Made by a program: the position numbers and the translations under genes. This document shows, piece after piece, positions 42,614-50,266 of a stretch of 64,000 nt of DNA (position 1 is its first letter; every line of letters begins with the position of its first letter). Under the pieces are notes generated by a model. That model was given only the letters and a program-made list of their open reading frames with translations. It was not told where the DNA came from and did not search any database. Origin of the DNA: Dongia mobilis (GTDB taxonomy: Bacteria; Pseudomonadota; Alphaproteobacteria; Dongiales; Dongiaceae); the NCBI RefSeq assembly GCF_004363235.1, contig NZ_SNYW01000011.1, forward strand, positions 224,691 to 288,690, read 5' to 3'.

Positions 42614-43453
42614 ATGTTTCTGCAGCCGAAATCGGTCGAGGCGGCCCTGGCGATGATGGCCGAACCGGGCGCGCGCCTGCTGGCGGGCGGCACGGATTTC
42701 TTCCCCGCCCAGGGGGAGCAGGTGATCGAACATCCGGTGATCGACATTTCGCGCCTGGCCGATCTGCGCGGCATCGCCACCACGCCCACACATATCCGGA
42801 TCGGCGGCGCCGCGACCTGGAGCGAGATCGTGGCACAGCCCCTTCCCAGGGGTTTCGACGCCCTGAAGGCGGCGGCAAAAGAGATCGGCTCGATCCAGAT
42901 CCAGAACCGAGGCACCATCGCCGGTAATCTCTGCAACGCCTCGCCGGCTGCCGACAGCGTGCCGCCGCTGATGGCGCTGGAAGCCGAGGTCGAATTGCTG
43001 AGTGCGGCGGGGACGCGCCGGCTGCCGCTCGGCGCCTTCATCCTCGGCAATCGCAAGACGGCCCTCCTCCCCGGTGAAATGGTCAGCGCCATCCTTGTGC
43101 CGCGCAATGTGGCTGAAAACGCCTCGGCCTTCGGCAAACTGGGCGCGCGCCGCTACCTGGTTATTTCCATTGTCATGATTGCCGTTGCCATGTCCCTGGA
43201 AAATGGCCGCGTGGGCCAGGCGCGCATCGCTATCGGCGCTTGTTCGGCCGTGGCGCAGCGCCTTGCCGAGGCGGAAGCGGCGCTGGTGGGTTGCCGGAAG
43301 GCCGAGGAGATCGCGGGCCGGCTTCACGCCGGACACCTGGCCGCTTTAGCCCCGATCGACGACGTGCGTGCGACCGCCGGCTATCGTCGCGATGCGGCCC
43401 TGATCCTGCTGCGGCGCGTGGCGGCGGCAGCGATGCTGGCCGCGGGGAACTGA
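42614..43453 (+). CDS. Molybdenum hydroxylase FAD subunit (candidate nicotinate dehydrogenase)
   Basis: A 279-residue medium subunit of the xanthine dehydrogenase/CO dehydrogenase family that passes electrons from the Fe-S subunit via FAD. FAD-binding motifs are RLLAGGTDFFPAQ near residue 20 and IGSIQIQNRGTIAGNLCNASPAADS near 90, with FILGNRKTALLPGEMV after. It is directly followed (one base gap) by the fused Fe-S/molybdopterin subunit. In this cluster the complex should hydroxylate nicotinate at C6. Confidence 0.88.
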   Translation: MFLQPKSVEAALAMMAEPGARLLAGGTDFFPAQGEQVIEHPVIDISRLADLRGIATTPTHIRIGGAATWSEIVAQPLPRGFDALKAAAKEIGSIQIQNRGTIAGNLCNASPAADSVPPLMALEAEVELLSAAGTRRLPLGAFILGNRKTALLPGEMVSAILVPRNVAENASAFGKLGARRYLVISIVMIAVAMSLENGRVGQARIAIGACSAVAQRLAEAEAALVGCRKAEEIAGRLHAGHLAALAPIDDVRATAGYRRDAALILLRRVAAAAMLAAGN

Positions 43454-43454
43454 C

Positions 43455-46211
43455 ATGTACGATTCCCCCAAATACGCTTCACGAGCCGGCATTCCCCTTA
43501 CCCTCAACGGTGCGCAGATCACCGTGAACGCGCCGGCGGATTGGCGCCTCTCCAAGGCGTTGCGCGATGCCTTGCATCTGGAGGGTACCAAGATCGGCTG
43601 CGATGCCGGTGATTGCGGCGCCTGCACGGTGCTGATCGACGGCGAGGCGTCCTGTGCCTGCCTGGTGGCGCTGGGCCAGGTGGCCGGGCGCGAGATCGTA
43701 ACCATCGAAGGTTTGGGACAGCGCAAGACGGCGGCCCGGCTGCAGCAAAGCTTTCTCCGCCATGGAGCCGCGCAATGCGGCATCTGTACGCCCGGCATGC
43801 TGGTGGCGGCCACCGCCCTGCTCGAGCGGAAGGCGGCGCCATCCGAGACGGAAGTGCAGGACGCGCTGGGCGGTGTGCTGTGCCGCTGCACCGGCTATCG
43901 CAAGATCGTCGCCGCCGTGCTGGATGCGACTGCCGAGAAGCAAGCGGCGAAGTTGCCGGACAGTGGTGCTGCTGTTGGCGCCCGCATCGAGCGGCTCGAC
44001 GGGCAGCGCAAGGTCAAGGGCGAGGACGTCTTCGGCGCCGACGCGCATCCCCGGGATGCGTTGCTGCTGCGGGTGATCCGCTCGCCCTATCATCACGCCG
44101 CCTTTGCCTTCGGCGACCTTGCCGCCTATCAGCGCGCGCATCCCGGCATCGCCCGCATCCTGACCGCCGCCGACATACCGGGCGAGAATTGCTTTGGCGT
44201 CATTCCGCCCTTCGCCGACCAGCCGGTATTCGCTGCAACCCACGCCCGTTTCAAGGGCGAGGCGGTGGCGGCCGTGGTGGGCGACAAGGATGAAATCGAG
44301 GCGCTCGACCTCAAGACCTTCCCGATCACCTGGACCGAGCTTCCGGCCCACCTCACCCTCGACACCGCTCTCGCTGCAACTGATCTGGTGCATGAGGCGC
44401 GAGCCGGCAACATCCTGGTGCGCGGCCGTGTGGTCAAGGGCGACGCCGAGGCGGCGCTGGCGGGTGCAGACCATGTGGTCGAGGGCATATTCGAGACCGG
44501 TTTCGTCGAACACGCCTATATCGAACCCGAGGCTGGCTTTGCCCGGCGGGTCGGCGAGCGCCTCGAGATCCATGCCTGCACCCAGGCCCCCTTTATGGAC
44601 CGCGATGATCTCGCCAAGATCATGGGGCTGAAGCCGGAAGCAATTCGCATCGTGCCGACGGCAGTGGGTGGCGGCTTCGGTTCCAAGCTCGACCTCTCGG
44701 TCCAACCCTATCTCGCGCTGGCCGCCTGGCTGACGGGAAAGCCGGTGCGCCTCGTCTATTCACGCACTGAATCCATCGCCACCACCACCAAGCGCCATCC
44801 CGGGCGCATGCGGGTGAAGGTCGGCGCGGACAGGCACGGCAAGCTCGTCGCGATGGATTTCGAGGGCGACTTCAACACCGGCGCCTATGCCTCCTGGGGA
44901 CCGACCGTCGCCAACCGCGTGCCGGTGCATGCTTCGGGGCCCTATTTCCTGCCTCATTACCGGGCCCTCACCCGCGCCGTTCATACCCATGTAGTGCCGG
45001 CTGGTGCCTTTCGCGGCTTCGGCGTGCCGCAGGCAACGATCGCGCAGGAACAGCTCTATGACATGCTGGCGGACAAGGCCGGCATCGACCGCCTCGATTT
45101 TCGTCTGATCAATGCGCTGGGGCCGGACCAGCCAACCGTGACCGGCCAGGTGCTGGGGCCCGGTACCGGTATCCGGGCCTGTTTTGAGGCGCTGAAGCCG
45201 CATTGGGCGCGCGCGCGGGCCGAGGCGGGGAAGGCCAATGCCGTGCCCTCGCTTACCCGCCGCGGCGTTGGTGTCGCCGGAATGTGGTATGGCTGCGGCA
45301 ACACGTCATTGCCCAACCCCTCCACCATGCGCCTCGGCCTGAAGCCGGATGGACGCCTGGCGCTCCACCAGGGTGCGGTCGATATCGGCCAGGGGTCGAA
45401 CTCGGTCATCACGCAGATCTGCGCCGACGCGCTGGGGGCGCCCATCGCACGCTTCGACCTGTTGTCGGCCGATACGGATCAGACACCCGATTGCGGCAAG
45501 ACCTCCGCCTCGCGCCAGACCTTCGTCAGCGGCAAGGCGGCGGAACTGGCCGGCCGCGCCTTGCGCGCGCGCATCCTGCGCCTCGCCAATGCCGGCGAGG
45601 ATGCGAAGCTCGATTTCGGCGACGGGCACATCACCGTGCGCGACGGCGCCGCAGCGCACCGCATCGACCTTGGTCCCCTGCCCTGCGACCAGCACGGCTA
45701 CGTGGTGATGGCCGAGGAAACCTTCGATCCGCCGACAGCACCGCTCGACGCCGATGGTCAGGGCGTGCCCTATGCCGTCTATGGCTTTGGCGCCCATCTG
45801 GTGGAACTGGCGGTCGATACGGAGCTCGGCACCGTCAAACTCCGGAAGATCACCGCCGCCCATGATGTCGGCCGTGCCATCAACCCGACACTGGTCGAAG
45901 GCCAGATTGAGGGCGGCATCGCGCAGGGCATCGGCCTTGCGCTGATGGAGGAATTCCACCCGGGGCGCGGCGAGAACCTGCACGATTATCTGATCCCAAC
46001 CATCGGCGACGTTCCGGCGATCGAAAGCATCCTGATCGAGGACCCGGCGCCAATCGGTCCGTTCGGCGCCAAGGGCATCGGCGAACAGGCGCTGATCCCG
46101 ACGGCACCCGCCATTCTCAATGCCATTGCCGATGCGACCGGCGTGCGCCTCACCCGCGTGCCGGCAACACCCGACCGCATCCGTGCCGCGATCCTGGAGA
46201 GCCGCAAATGA
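43455..46211 (+). CDS. Molybdenum hydroxylase, fused [2Fe-2S] and molybdopterin subunit (candidate nicotinate dehydrogenase)
   Basis: A 918-residue fusion of what are usually separate small and large subunits. Residues 1-160 hold two [2Fe-2S] clusters: C49, C54, C57 and C69 in GCDAGDCGACTV..CAC, then C108, C111, C143 and C145. Residues 175-918 are the molybdopterin part, with VGGGFGSK, AGAFRGFG, IDIGQGS-like VDIGQGSN, and the catalytic Glu in GAKGIGEQAL near the end. The next gene overlaps by four bases. Nicotinate is the predicted substrate because the following genes encode 6-hydroxynicotinate reductase and enamidase; other N-heterocycles remain possible. Confidence 0.87.
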   Translation: MYDSPKYASRAGIPLTLNGAQITVNAPADWRLSKALRDALHLEGTKIGCDAGDCGACTVLIDGEASCACLVALGQVAGREIVTIEGLGQRKTAARLQQSFLRHGAAQCGICTPGMLVAATALLERKAAPSETEVQDALGGVLCRCTGYRKIVAAVLDATAEKQAAKLPDSGAAVGARIERLDGQRKVKGEDVFGADAHPRDALLLRVIRSPYHHAAFAFGDLAAYQRAHPGIARILTAADIPGENCFGVIPPFADQPVFAATHARFKGEAVAAVVGDKDEIEALDLKTFPITWTELPAHLTLDTALAATDLVHEARAGNILVRGRVVKGDAEAALAGADHVVEGIFETGFVEHAYIEPEAGFARRVGERLEIHACTQAPFMDRDDLAKIMGLKPEAIRIVPTAVGGGFGSKLDLSVQPYLALAAWLTGKPVRLVYSRTESIATTTKRHPGRMRVKVGADRHGKLVAMDFEGDFNTGAYASWGPTVANRVPVHASGPYFLPHYRALTRAVHTHVVPAGAFRGFGVPQATIAQEQLYDMLADKAGIDRLDFRLINALGPDQPTVTGQVLGPGTGIRACFEALKPHWARARAEAGKANAVPSLTRRGVGVAGMWYGCGNTSLPNPSTMRLGLKPDGRLALHQGAVDIGQGSNSVITQICADALGAPIARFDLLSADTDQTPDCGKTSASRQTFVSGKAAELAGRALRARILRLANAGEDAKLDFGDGHITVRDGAAAHRIDLGPLPCDQHGYVVMAEETFDPPTAPLDADGQGVPYAVYGFGAHLVELAVDTELGTVKLRKITAAHDVGRAINPTLVEGQIEGGIAQGIGLALMEEFHPGRGENLHDYLIPTIGDVPAIESILIEDPAPIGPFGAKGIGEQALIPTAPAILNAIADATGVRLTRVPATPDRIRAAILESRK

Positions 46212-47698
46212 GCGCCATTCCAGCCAAGACGGAAGACGGCAAGATCCGCTGCGACGCGTGCCCCGTGCTGTGCTATATCCGCGACGGCGCCACGGGTGCC
46301 TGCGACCGCTATGCCAATGCGGGCGGCGAGCTGGTGCGGGTCGATCCGCATGTGCTCCTCAACAAGACGCTGGCGGAAGGCCAGGCGGTGGTGCCCTTCG
46401 GCGGTAGCGTCCAGGACTGGGACGGCGACCTCCTCCATGCCGGCAACACTTTCGTCACCGCGATCGGCGCCGGTACGACCTATCCCGATTACAAGCCGGC
46501 GCCCTTCATCGTCGCCGCCGAGGTCGAGGGCGTCGATATGGTCACAGTGGTGACCGAGGGCATCTTCAGCTATTGCGGCGTCAAGATCAAAATCGACACC
46601 GACCGGCATCTCGGCCCGGAACAGGCCAGCGTGCGTGCGCAAGGCGAGGCCGTCGGCCATGTGACGACCGGCGAATACGGCTCGCAGATGCTGTCGCTGG
46701 GCGGGGTGCATCATCTGACCGGCGGCTCCAAGAAGGAGGGCCGCGTCACCTGCGACACGCTGCTGGAATTGTGCAACGGCAAGGCGGTGGAGCTGACCAT
46801 CGACGGCGGCTCGACCGTGATCGTCGAAGCCGGCAAGGCGCCGATCGTCAACGGGCAACAGGAAGAACGCATGCGGGTCGGCTGCGGCTCGGCCACCATC
46901 GGCATGTTCGCCAAGCAATGGCAGGGCAAGGTGGACGAGGTGGTGGTGGTCGACGACCACATCACCGGCGTGCTGTCCGAGCACCAGGCTGGCAAGCTGC
47001 TGGGCATTCCCGATACCGGCATCAAGCTCAAGGGCCGCAAATCGACACCCGGCCGCTATTTCCAGGTGGCCGAGCCCGGCACCGGCTGGGGCGGCACCGA
47101 TATTTCGGACCCGCTCTCCATCCTGCTGCCCTTCGATGCCAAGGTGGCGAAGCCCGGCACGACCATGCTGATGGTGAGCACCACCGGCGAGCATGCCGGC
47201 TATTACGTGCTCGACGACGCGTTGCAGCCGGTCGAAACGGACATGCCGCAGGCACTGCAGGACTCCGTCGCACGGATCAAGGAGAATTGCGAGCCGGCCC
47301 TCTCCACGGTGCTCTTCATGGGTGGGGCCGGCGGGTCGCTGCGGGCCGGTGTTACCGAAAACCCGGTGCGCCTCACGCAATCGGTCAAAAGCGCGCTGAC
47401 CTATGTCACCTGCGGCGGGGCACCGGCCTATGTCTGGCCGGGCGGCGGCATCACGCTGATGGTCGATGTGACATTGTTGCCGCAAAACGCCTTCGGCTAT
47501 GTGCCGACGCCGGCCCTGGTGGCGCCGATCGAGTTCACGCTGCGGCTGGATGATTACGCGACACTCGGCGGCCATATGGATCACGTGCGGCGGCTGGAGA
47601 CCCTGGCGGGCGACAACAACAAGAGGCTGCGCGTAGCAACGCGTCGGGATTCGCCCTGGCCGTTTAACATGCAGCCGACCAAGGGCGGAGGGCGCTGA
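46208..47698 (+). CDS. 6-Hydroxynicotinate reductase
   Basis: Reduces 6-hydroxynicotinate to 1,4,5,6-tetrahydro-6-oxonicotinate using low-potential electrons. The 496-residue product begins with a cysteine motif C15-x2-C18-x3-C22-x9-C32, an iron-sulfur site. It continues with TTYPDYKPAPFIVA, VTVVTEGIFSYCGVKIKIDTD and VGCGSATIGMFA. The family is known from the Eubacterium barkeri nicotinate cluster, where the enzyme holds covalent flavin and several Fe-S clusters. Its stop overlaps the UPF0280 start (TGATG). No ferredoxin gene is nearby, so the electron donor is not evident. Confidence 0.85.
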   Translation: MSAIPAKTEDGKIRCDACPVLCYIRDGATGACDRYANAGGELVRVDPHVLLNKTLAEGQAVVPFGGSVQDWDGDLLHAGNTFVTAIGAGTTYPDYKPAPFIVAAEVEGVDMVTVVTEGIFSYCGVKIKIDTDRHLGPEQASVRAQGEAVGHVTTGEYGSQMLSLGGVHHLTGGSKKEGRVTCDTLLELCNGKAVELTIDGGSTVIVEAGKAPIVNGQQEERMRVGCGSATIGMFAKQWQGKVDEVVVVDDHITGVLSEHQAGKLLGIPDTGIKLKGRKSTPGRYFQVAEPGTGWGGTDISDPLSILLPFDAKVAKPGTTMLMVSTTGEHAGYYVLDDALQPVETDMPQALQDSVARIKENCEPALSTVLFMGGAGGSLRAGVTENPVRLTQSVKSALTYVTCGGAPAYVWPGGGITLMVDVTLLPQNAFGYVPTPALVAPIEFTLRLDDYATLGGHMDHVRRLETLAGDNNKRLRVATRRDSPWPFNMQPTKGGGR

Positions 47699-48624
47699 TG
47701 CCACGCCAGCAGATGCGCCTGTTGCCGGACGGCAAGCGCCTGCATCTGCAGGATGGGCCGATCGATCTCGTTATCGGCGCGGAGGGCACGTGGGAAGCAG
47801 TGACGGCCGCCTATCAAGCCGCGCGCGCCCGCTTCGCCACGCTGCTGGATGAGTTGTGCGCGGAATTACCGCTGCTGCGGCAGGAAGCCGGGCAGGAACC
47901 CACCGGCGAAACTGCGCGCCAGATGTTGTTGGCAACAAGACCCTTTGCGGCATTGGACTTCATCACGCCGATGGCGGCGGTGGCCGGTGCCGGGGCGGAC
48001 ACGATCCTTGCCGCCATGCTGCGCGCGGCACCCCTCACCCGCGCCTATGTCAATAATGGCGGCGACATTGCCCTGCATCTGGCGCCAGGGCAGAGTTTCG
48101 CCATCGGCATGATGGTGCGCCCGGAACTGTCAACGATCCTGGATGGCCAGATCGTCATCCAGGCCGAGGATGGCATCCATGGCATCGCGACCAGCGGCCG
48201 GCACGGCCGGTCGTTCTCGCTGGGCATTGCCGACGCGGTCACCGTGCTGGCGGACAGCGCTGCCGAGGCCGATGCCGCCGCGACCATGATCGCCAACCGC
48301 GTCGACCTGCCTGGACATCCGGCAATCACCCGCGCCCAGGCAATCTCGATCCAGCCGGACAGCGATCTGGGTGAGCGACTCGTCACCCGCGCGGTTGCCG
48401 CGCTTTCTCAAGACGAGATTGAAGAGGCCCTTGATCATGGCGCCCGCCATGCCGGACTTTTGGTCGAAAGCGGACTCATTCGCGCCGCCGCGCTGCGCCT
48501 CGCTGGATCGACGCGGCTGGTCGGCCTGTCCGGTCCTGTCGCAGGCATCGCGCGGGCCCCGACGACACAAACGAACAAAGCGAACAAAACGAACAAGGAG
48601 TGGCGCAGCCATGCCGCAGGTTGA
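47698..48624 (+). CDS. UPF0280 family protein (ApbE-like fold), possible flavin transferase
   Basis: A 308-residue protein of the UPF0280 family, whose structures belong to the ApbE-like superfamily. Visible blocks are RPFAALDFITPMAAVAGAGADTIL, AYVNNGGDIALHLAPGQ, GIATSGRHGRSFSLGIADAVTVLA and AATMIANRVDLPGHP, corresponding to the NGGGDI-like and C-terminal metal-loop regions of ApbE. It overlaps the reductase gene by one base (TGATG). Since the reductase family carries covalent flavin, a maturation role is an attractive inference. The C-terminal tail TQTNKANKTNKEW comes from three 9-bp direct repeats. Confidence 0.8.
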   Translation: MPRQQMRLLPDGKRLHLQDGPIDLVIGAEGTWEAVTAAYQAARARFATLLDELCAELPLLRQEAGQEPTGETARQMLLATRPFAALDFITPMAAVAGAGADTILAAMLRAAPLTRAYVNNGGDIALHLAPGQSFAIGMMVRPELSTILDGQIVIQAEDGIHGIATSGRHGRSFSLGIADAVTVLADSAAEADAAATMIANRVDLPGHPAITRAQAISIQPDSDLGERLVTRAVAALSQDEIEEALDHGARHAGLLVESGLIRAAALRLAGSTRLVGLSGPVAGIARAPTTQTNKANKTNKEWRSHAAG

Positions 48625-49195
48625 GATCCGCAAGCGCCTGATCTCCGTCGAGGAGATCTTTCACGAAGGCGGCCCCAGGGCCAACACCCCGCTGCGCCGT
48701 TGTGCCGGCCTGGTCGTCATCCGCAACCCCTTTGCCGGCCGCTATGTCGAAGAGATCGCCCCCTTCATGGAGGACCTAAAGCCCGTCGGCCTCGCCCTTG
48801 CCCAGGACATGGTGACGGCACTTGGTGGCGACCGCTCGATCGTCGAGGGGTACGGCAAGGGGTCCATCGTCGGGTCGGCGGGTGAACTGGAACATGGCGC
48901 CCTGTGGCATGCGCCGGGCGGTTATGCCATGCGAGAGGTACTCGGCAACAGCAAGGCCATCGTGCCTTCCACCAAGAAAGTGGGTGGACCGGGTACCCGC
49001 CTCGACGTGCCGGTGACGCATGTCAATGCCTCCTATGTGCGCAGCCATTTCGACGCGGTCGAGATCGGCATTCCGGACAGTCCGCGCGCCGACGAACTGC
49101 TTTTTGCTCTGGTCATGACGACGGGCGCCCGCATTCACAACCGTATGGGCGGCCTTGCCGCCAGCGAGATCAAGGGAGAGGACGGATTGCGATGA
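48611..49195 (+). CDS. Amino acid synthesis (DUF1185) family protein, copy 1
   Basis: A 194-residue protein of the DUF1185 family, whose function is unknown. Features are the N-terminal EIRKRLISVEEIFHEGG, then VVIRNPFAGRYVEEIAPFM, GYGKGSIVGSAGELEHGALWH, VGGPGTRLDVPVTHVNASYVRSHFD and the C-terminal RMGGLAASEIKGEDGLR. The ATG has AAGGAG upstream inside the previous gene, overlapping it by 14 bp. It is followed with ATGA overlap by a second copy of the same family and the same length. Fold members resemble small trimeric enzymes, so a role in handling a pathway intermediate is possible. Confidence 0.85.
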   Translation: MPQVEIRKRLISVEEIFHEGGPRANTPLRRCAGLVVIRNPFAGRYVEEIAPFMEDLKPVGLALAQDMVTALGGDRSIVEGYGKGSIVGSAGELEHGALWHAPGGYAMREVLGNSKAIVPSTKKVGGPGTRLDVPVTHVNASYVRSHFDAVEIGIPDSPRADELLFALVMTTGARIHNRMGGLAASEIKGEDGLR

Positions 49196-49776
49196 AAGCC
49201 GAGATCCGCAAGATTGCTACCTTCGTCGAGGAAACCCATCGCGAAATGGACAAGGGTATCAACCCGCCGACGCGGCGTGCCGCCGCCGTCGCCGTGATCG
49301 CCAATCCGTTCGCCGGCAAGTATGTCGAGGATTTGACGCCGCTGATGGAAATCGGCGAGGAGTTGGGCAGGCTGCTGACAGAGAAGGCGGTCGCCGCACT
49401 GGGCATCGAGGGCGCCAGGGCCGAGAGTTACGGCAAGGCGGCTGCCGTCGGCGAGAACGGCGAACTGGAACACGCCGCCGCCATCCTGCACCCGAAGATG
49501 GGCGCGCCGGTCCGGAAGGTACTCGAGAAGGGCGCCGCCCTCATCCCCTCCTCGAAGAAGCGCGGTGGCCTGGGTTGCGTCCTCGACGTGCCGCTGGGCC
49601 ACAAGGACGCCGCCTATGTACGCAGCCATTTCGACGGGATGGAGGTGCAGATCAACGACGCGCCGCGCGCCAATGAGATCATGGTGGCGATCGCCGTCAC
49701 CGATAGCGGCCGCCCCCTGCCCCGCGTCGGCGGGCTTACCAAGGCCGAGATCAAGGGCGAGGACGGCTTACGCTGA
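49192..49776 (+). CDS. Amino acid synthesis (DUF1185) family protein, copy 2
   Basis: Also 194 residues, colinear with copy 1: EIRKIATFVEETHREMDKG, VAVIANPFAGKYVEDLTPLM, SYGKAAAVGENGELEHAAAILH, SSKKRGGLGCVLDVPLGHKDAAYVRSHFD and GGLTKAEIKGEDGLR. The two share the same motifs in order but are only moderately similar, so they probably form different subunits or act on different substrates. The start overlaps the copy 1 stop (ATGA), and the stop overlaps the MarR start. Confidence 0.85.
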   Translation: MKAEIRKIATFVEETHREMDKGINPPTRRAAAVAVIANPFAGKYVEDLTPLMEIGEELGRLLTEKAVAALGIEGARAESYGKAAAVGENGELEHAAAILHPKMGAPVRKVLEKGAALIPSSKKRGGLGCVLDVPLGHKDAAYVRSHFDGMEVQINDAPRANEIMVAIAVTDSGRPLPRVGGLTKAEIKGEDGLR

Positions 49777-50222
49777 TGGCCGCCCCCCTCGGCAGCAAGG
49801 CGCATGCCGACGCCAGTTATACGCTGGACGAGCAGATCGGCTTCATCCTGCGCAAGGTCAGCCAGCGCCATACCGCGATTTTCACTGCCGCCTTCGGCAG
49901 CGACCTCACCGCGCCGCAATGGTCGACGCTGGCCAAGCTCCATGAAATGGGGCCGACCTCGCAGAACCAGCTTGGGCGCCTGATCGCCCTCGACGCCGCC
50001 ACCATCAAGGGTGTCGTCGACCGCTTGACCGCTCGTGGCCTCACCGAAACCAGCCCGGACCCCGATGATGCGCGCCGGGTGGTCGTAGCGCTGACCGAAG
50101 CCGGCCGTGCCGAGGCCGAAAAGGGTTTTGCGGTTGCGCGCCGAATAACGGAAGAAACACTGGCCCCGCTCGATGCAACGCAACGGGCACAACTCATCGC
50201 GCTCTTGAAGGCGTTGAGCTGA
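49776..50222 (+). CDS. MarR-family transcriptional regulator, NicR/BpsR-like
   Basis: A 148-residue winged-helix regulator. The segment LDEQIGFILRKVSQRHTAIF, TAPQWSTLAKLHEMGPTSQNQLGRL, DAATIKGVVDRLTARGL and the wing DPDDARRVVVALTEAG match the class of MarR proteins that control nicotinate genes and respond to 6-hydroxynicotinate (NicR, BpsR), as I recall them. Its start overlaps the preceding stop by one base, so it is made with the enzymes it likely controls. Candidate operators are the TTTG-N4-CAAA palindromes at 40982 and 42523. Confidence 0.88.
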   Translation: MAAPLGSKAHADASYTLDEQIGFILRKVSQRHTAIFTAAFGSDLTAPQWSTLAKLHEMGPTSQNQLGRLIALDAATIKGVVDRLTARGLTETSPDPDDARRVVVALTEAGRAEAEKGFAVARRITEETLAPLDATQRAQLIALLKALS

Positions 50223-50266
50223 GAGCCGAAGCGCTCCCCCCTGAAGCGAGCGGCGGCACGTTGGAT

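Noticed and set aside
46280..46306. DGATGAC in the 6-hydroxynicotinate reductase as an ApbE-type flavinylation site
   Set aside because: It resembles the D-x-x-T-G-A-T pattern but has Cys in the acceptor position, and that Cys is one of four spaced as Fe-S ligands. The flavin site must be sought elsewhere in the protein.
45986..47704. 572-codon open frame antisense to the 6-hydroxynicotinate reductase
   Set aside because: The plus-strand frame has the cysteine motif and family blocks; the antisense frame has no recognisable domain.
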